This document shows, piece by piece, positions 6,320-9,644 of a stretch of DNA of 9,644 nt. The stretch comes from Actinobacteria bacterium ADurb.Bin346 (GTDB taxonomy: Bacteria; Actinomycetota; Humimicrobiia; Humimicrobiales; Humimicrobiaceae). The stretch's first letter is position 1. Each line of letters begins with the position of its first letter. The stretch spans positions 1 through 9,644 of the forward strand of contig MWAX01000097.1 in NCBI GenBank assembly GCA_002068775.1. Reading direction: 5' to 3'. A program made the translations under genes and the position numbers. The notes beneath the pieces are model-generated. The model saw only the letters and a program-made list of their open reading frames with translations. It made no database searches and had not been told where the DNA came from.

Positions 6320-7774
6320 ATGCTGGAAAAACTGCAGATAAAGCCCGGTGAAAGAATTGCATTGATAAGCGAAAATTGCCCTGAGTTTGCCAGGGCAATC
6401 ATTGAAATATGGGAGTCCAATGCTGTAGCGATACCGGTCAATCCTTCATATCCTCATTTAAAGCTGACAGATGCCATTAAAAAAGTTTCCTGCGCCAAAG
6501 CCATATACGGTTTTAATAAAAATGGCAGCAGTATTTCCCCATCTATCCGCAGTGATTTTGAAGGAAAGATTTACAGTTTTGAAGAATTTAAAAAAAGTAA
6601 CATTGCAATTGCCGGAGATTGTTTAAGGCAAAAAAAAGACCCTTTTTCATTACTGTATGCAGATACTGCCGCTCTTCAGCCTTTAAGAGCCCTAAATGAT
6701 CCTGCAAGCATTATATTTACATCGGGAACCACAGATAAGCCCCGGGCAGTGATGCACACTGCAGGAAACCACTATTACAGCGCACTTGGCTCAAATGAAA
6801 ATATCATTTTATCTCCACAGGATATATGGCTTTTATGCCTGCCGCTGTATCACATAAGCGGACTTTCACTCATCATGAAATCATATTTAAGCGGAGCAGC
6901 AATTGCTGTGGCAAATCCACAAGATATCCGTATGCCCTTAAGTGAAATGATTGGAAGATCTCATGCCACACATATTTCACTTGTCCCTGTACAGCTTCAC
7001 AGGCTAATGCAGGAAAACAGTGCAGTAAAACTTTTAAGGAAGTTAAAGGCAATACTTATCGGCGGCGGAACAGCAGCTGATGGACTGATAAAAGAATGTT
7101 TACAAAATAAGCTTAAAATATTTAAATCATACGGATCATCTGAGATGGCATCTCAGGTGACGACTACACTGCCGGCTGATACCGGCAGCCATTTGCTTTC
7201 ATCAGGAAAGCTTCTAAAATACAGGGAGCTTTCCATTGCGTCGGATACGGAAATCCTTGTAAAAGGTAAGACACTCTTCAGCGGATATGTAAGGGCTGGA
7301 AAAGAAGAAACTGCTGATAGAGTGACCGGTGATGCCAATATTTTCCTTCCCTTGGATAATGAAGGGTGGTTTCATACCGGCGATACAGGCTATATTGATA
7401 GTGAAGGATATCTTCATGTACTTGGCCGCAAAGACACGATGTTTGTCTCAAAGGGTGAAAATATATATCCTGAAGAAATAGAGAGTGCTGTGCTTGATTA
7501 CCCCGGCATAGAAAATGCGATTGCTGTCCCCGTAAACTGCCCGAAAAGTGAAAATGTGCCGGCAGTTTTTATAAAGACTGCAGAAAAATCAAGCAGGGGG
7601 CTTCATGACATAGCGGGGTTAAAAAAGTTCCTTGAAAAAAAACTGGAAAAAGTAAAAATTCCCGAATTTTATTTTGAATTGCCAAAACAAAAAGCCGGAC
7701 AGTTAAAACCCGACAGAGAAAAACTGAGGATCACTGCTTCAAAACTTATCAGGTCTAAAGTTTTTCAAGAATAA
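6320..7774 (+). CDS. menE: MenE, o-succinylbenzoate-CoA ligase (short N-terminus)
   Basis: Adenylate-forming enzyme that activates o-succinylbenzoate with ATP and joins it to CoA. Motifs: P-loop TSGTTDKPR at 134-142, LPLYHISG at 174-181, YGSSEMASQ at 271-279, HTGD at 352-355, GRKDTMFVSKGENIYPEEIE at 369-388, and catalytic Lys463 in LKPDREKL. The P-loop has Asp where Gly is usual (TSGTTGxPK) and Arg for the final Lys. The product begins at LEKLQIKPGERIALISENCPEF, which aligns about 40-50 residues into typical acyl-CoA ligases, so the first strands of the N-terminal domain are missing. They cannot be recovered upstream because menC ends 15 bases earlier, with TAA stops in this frame at 6302 and 6308. 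No Shine-Dalgarno precedes the ATG; translation may depend on menC. The position after menC supports MenE over other acyl-CoA ligases. Whether the shortened protein is fully active is uncertain. Confidence 0.9.
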   Translation: MLEKLQIKPGERIALISENCPEFARAIIEIWESNAVAIPVNPSYPHLKLTDAIKKVSCAKAIYGFNKNGSSISPSIRSDFEGKIYSFEEFKKSNIAIAGDCLRQKKDPFSLLYADTAALQPLRALNDPASIIFTSGTTDKPRAVMHTAGNHYYSALGSNENIILSPQDIWLLCLPLYHISGLSLIMKSYLSGAAIAVANPQDIRMPLSEMIGRSHATHISLVPVQLHRLMQENSAVKLLRKLKAILIGGGTAADGLIKECLQNKLKIFKSYGSSEMASQVTTTLPADTGSHLLSSGKLLKYRELSIASDTEILVKGKTLFSGYVRAGKEETADRVTGDANIFLPLDNEGWFHTGDTGYIDSEGYLHVLGRKDTMFVSKGENIYPEEIESAVLDYPGIENAIAVPVNCPKSENVPAVFIKTAEKSSRGLHDIAGLKKFLEKKLEKVKIPEFYFELPKQKAGQLKPDREKLRITASKLIRSKVFQE

Positions 7775-7853
7775 GATCTGACAGCTTATTTATGCTTTTA
7801 GCATTATGCTTGCAGCAAACAGCAAGTCCGTAATAAAACAGAAGGTTTACTTA

Positions 7854-9539
7854 TTATTTTATTTTTCCCTTTAATCTTGTCCACTCATCTTTTAATGTCG
7901 CAGTCCTGTTAAATACCGGTTTGCCTGCCCTGCTGTCCGGATCGGCACAAAAATACCCGAGTCTTTCAAACTGGAAGATATCTCCAGGTTTTGCTGCGGC
8001 AAGGGATGGTTCCAGCATGCAATTATCAGCTATATTTAAAGAAGAAGGATTGATATTATCTTTGAAATCAGCCCCGCTCTGCACCTTTGCCGGGTTTTCA
8101 ACTGCAAATAATTTATCATACAGCCTTGCTTCTCCGGCAATTGCATGGCTTGCCGAGACCCAATGTATTGTAGATTTCACTTTTCTTCCGTCAGGTGCGT
8201 CCCCTCCTTTTGTTGCAGGGTCATAGGTGCAGTGAAGCTCTGTTATATTTCCTTTACTGTCTTTTATAGCACTTTCACATTTTATAAAATATGCATACCT
8301 TAAGCGCACTTCCCGTCCGGGAGCCAGCCTGTAAAATTTGTCCGGCGGGTTTTCCATGAAATCATCTTTTTCAATATAAAGTATTTTTGAAAAGGGCACT
8401 TTCCTTCTTCCCGCAGCAGGATCTTCAGGATTATTTATCGCATCCAGCTCTTCCGGGCAGCCTTCCGGATAATTATCAATGATAACTTTTAAAGGGTTTA
8501 AAACTGCCATCACTCTCGGGGCATTCCTGTTTAAGTCTTCCCTTATAAAATGTTCAAGGAATGCCATATCAACTGTGCTGTCTGCTTTTGCAATCCCTAT
8601 TTCCTGACAGAAATTTTTTATTGCCTGTGGAGTATAGCCTCTTCGCCTCATTCCTGAAAGCGTAGGCATCCTCGGGTCATCCCACCCTGAGACAATTTTC
8701 TTTTCCACGAGTTCAAGCAGCATTCTTTTGCTCATGACTGTATAAGTCAAATTTAACCTTGCAAACTCTATCTGCTGGGGATGGTGTATGTCAAGCTGTT
8801 CGATAAACCAGTCATATAAAGGTCTGTGATCCTGAAACTCCAGCGTACAGATTGAGTGAGTGATTTTTTCTATTGAGTCAGACTGCCCGTGCGCCCAGTC
8901 GTATGTGGGATATATGCACCATTTATCGCCTGTGCGGTGATGGGTTGCTCTCAATATCCGGTACATGACAGGGTCCCTCATATTGAGATTTGGTGAAGCC
9001 ATGTCTATTTTTGCCCGCAGCACTTTTGAGCCATCCGGGTAATCGCCATTTCGCATGCCTTCAAACAGCCTGATGTTTTCTTCTGCATCTCTGTTCCTGT
9101 AAGGGCTGTCTTTTCCAGGATTGGTAAGAGTGCCCCTGTACTGCCTTATTTCATCGGCACTCAGGTCGCACACATATGCTTTTCCTTTTTTTATAAGGGC
9201 AACTGCTAACTCATAGAGCCGTTCAAAATAGTCAGATGCATAAAATTCTCTGTCCTGCCAGTCAAAACCCAGCCACTTTATGTCCTGCTTAATTGAATCC
9301 ACATATTCAAACTCTTCCTTCACCGGGTTTGTGTCATCAAAACGCAAGTTGCATGTTCCTTTATAGTCAAGGGCAAGCCCGAAATTAATGCAGATAGCTT
9401 TTGCATGGCCTATATGAAGATAGCCGTTAGGTTCAGGTGGAAATCTTGTCTTAACTCTTCCATCATTTTTTCCTTCCAGCAGATCACTGTTTATTATGTC
9501 TCTTATAAAGTCAGATTTATCCTGAGTTATGCTGTTCAC
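7854..9539 (-). CDS. glnS: Glutaminyl-tRNA synthetase
   Basis: Class I aminoacyl-tRNA synthetase that charges tRNA-Gln with glutamine. The 561 residues compare with 554 in E. coli and cover the whole family. Motifs: TRFPPEPNGYLHIGHAKAIC at 31-50 with HIGH at 42-45, LRFDDTNPVKEE at 65-76, the discriminator region CIYPTYDWAHGQSDSIEKIT at 208-227, the KMSKS equivalent VMSKR at 268-272, GWDDPRMPTLSGMRRRGY at 285-302, and the two C-terminal anticodon-binding barrels. GlnRS rather than GluRS is shown by the direct match along the full E. coli GlnRS, including the barrels. Start is GTG at 9537-9539 with AAGGG 6 bases upstream; no in-frame ATG lies near. It ends in two consecutive TAA codons (7854-7859 region). 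It converges on menE and has no visible link to menaquinone. Having GlnRS means Gln-tRNA need not rely on the amidotransferase route. Confidence 0.98.
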   Translation of the reverse strand: MNSITQDKSDFIRDIINSDLLEGKNDGRVKTRFPPEPNGYLHIGHAKAICINFGLALDYKGTCNLRFDDTNPVKEEFEYVDSIKQDIKWLGFDWQDREFYASDYFERLYELAVALIKKGKAYVCDLSADEIRQYRGTLTNPGKDSPYRNRDAEENIRLFEGMRNGDYPDGSKVLRAKIDMASPNLNMRDPVMYRILRATHHRTGDKWCIYPTYDWAHGQSDSIEKITHSICTLEFQDHRPLYDWFIEQLDIHHPQQIEFARLNLTYTVMSKRMLLELVEKKIVSGWDDPRMPTLSGMRRRGYTPQAIKNFCQEIGIAKADSTVDMAFLEHFIREDLNRNAPRVMAVLNPLKVIIDNYPEGCPEELDAINNPEDPAAGRRKVPFSKILYIEKDDFMENPPDKFYRLAPGREVRLRYAYFIKCESAIKDSKGNITELHCTYDPATKGGDAPDGRKVKSTIHWVSASHAIAGEARLYDKLFAVENPAKVQSGADFKDNINPSSLNIADNCMLEPSLAAAKPGDIFQFERLGYFCADPDSRAGKPVFNRTATLKDEWTRLKGKIK

Positions 9540-9551
9540 CTGATGCCCTTA

Positions 9552-9573
9552 AAAATAATTGTAAAATAATTGT
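9552..9573. repeat. Perfect 11-bp tandem repeat in the glnS leader
   Basis: Two adjacent identical copies of AAAATAATTGT (plus strand) at 9552-9562 and 9563-9573, just upstream of the glnS ribosome binding site. In so AT-rich a leader it may be a slippage product; an operator role cannot be shown. Confidence 0.6.
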
Positions 9574-9590
9574 TATTTAAATCTTTTAAT

Positions 9591-9618
9591 GCTATATAGG
9601 AAAAAGTATCCCTGTGAA
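9591..9618 (-). promoter_or_regulatory. Candidate glnS promoter
   Basis: On the minus strand TTCACA (plus 9613-9618; 5 of 6 to TTGACA), a 16-base spacer and TATAGC (plus 9591-9596; 4 of 6 to TATAAT). The leader would be about 45 bases and contain the tandem repeat. The AT-rich setting makes chance matches likely. Confidence 0.35.
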
Positions 9619-9644
9619 TTTTTAAACATTTTAATTTATATGAA

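Noticed and set aside
7792..7826. Two small hairpins (ATGCT/AGCAT at 7792-7804 and CTTGC/GCAAG at 7809-7826) between menE and glnS as a terminator.
   Set aside because: Stems are only 5 bp and no U-tract follows on either strand; termination here is plausible from the convergent layout but not shown by sequence.

Overview
The window carries most of a menaquinone (vitamin K2) biosynthesis locus from an AT-leaning bacterium (about 40% G+C by hand count where sampled). Genes in order: menD (3' part only), menB and menA on the plus strand; a minus-strand gene for a putative lipoprotein I do not recognise; menC and menE on the plus strand; and glnS (glutaminyl-tRNA synthetase) on the minus strand. 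The host cannot be named from this sequence. Use of a dedicated GlnRS and the classical o-succinylbenzoate (Men) route to menaquinone indicates a respiring bacterium. No phage, transposon, CRISPR or RNA gene is visible.

The left end is the striking part. Bases 3 to about 690 encode the middle of LepA (elongation factor 4), from the G5 'SAK' motif of the GTPase domain to about residue 391 (E. coli numbering). This stretch is about 58% G+C. Without a stop, the same frame continues from about base 700 into MenD, beginning near the MenD domain I/II boundary, with G+C falling to about 40% and an abrupt change in codon choice. Both proteins are cut in essential places. An artificial join (metagenome assembly or cloning chimera) is much more likely than a real fused protein, and everything left of about 690 probably belongs to another genome.

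Right of the join the region is coherent. menD overlaps menB by 8 bases, with a strong ribosome binding site inside menD. menA follows after a short gap and appears to use a rare CTG start. The lipoprotein gene converges on menA, with an imperfect hairpin between them. The 225-base divergent region between the lipoprotein gene and menC carries a good sigma-70-type promoter reading toward menC-menE. glnS converges on menE and has its own upstream region at the right edge.

Pathway: MenD makes SEPHCHC from isochorismate and 2-oxoglutarate; MenC dehydrates SHCHC to o-succinylbenzoate; MenE activates it to the CoA ester; MenB cyclises that to 1,4-dihydroxy-2-naphthoyl-CoA; MenA prenylates DHNA at the membrane. 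MenF, MenH, the DHNA-CoA thioesterase and the methyltransferase (MenG/UbiE) are not in the window. I see no clearly new biological system. The points most worth checking are the lepA/menD join, the menA start, the short N-terminus of MenE and the unrecognised lipoprotein.
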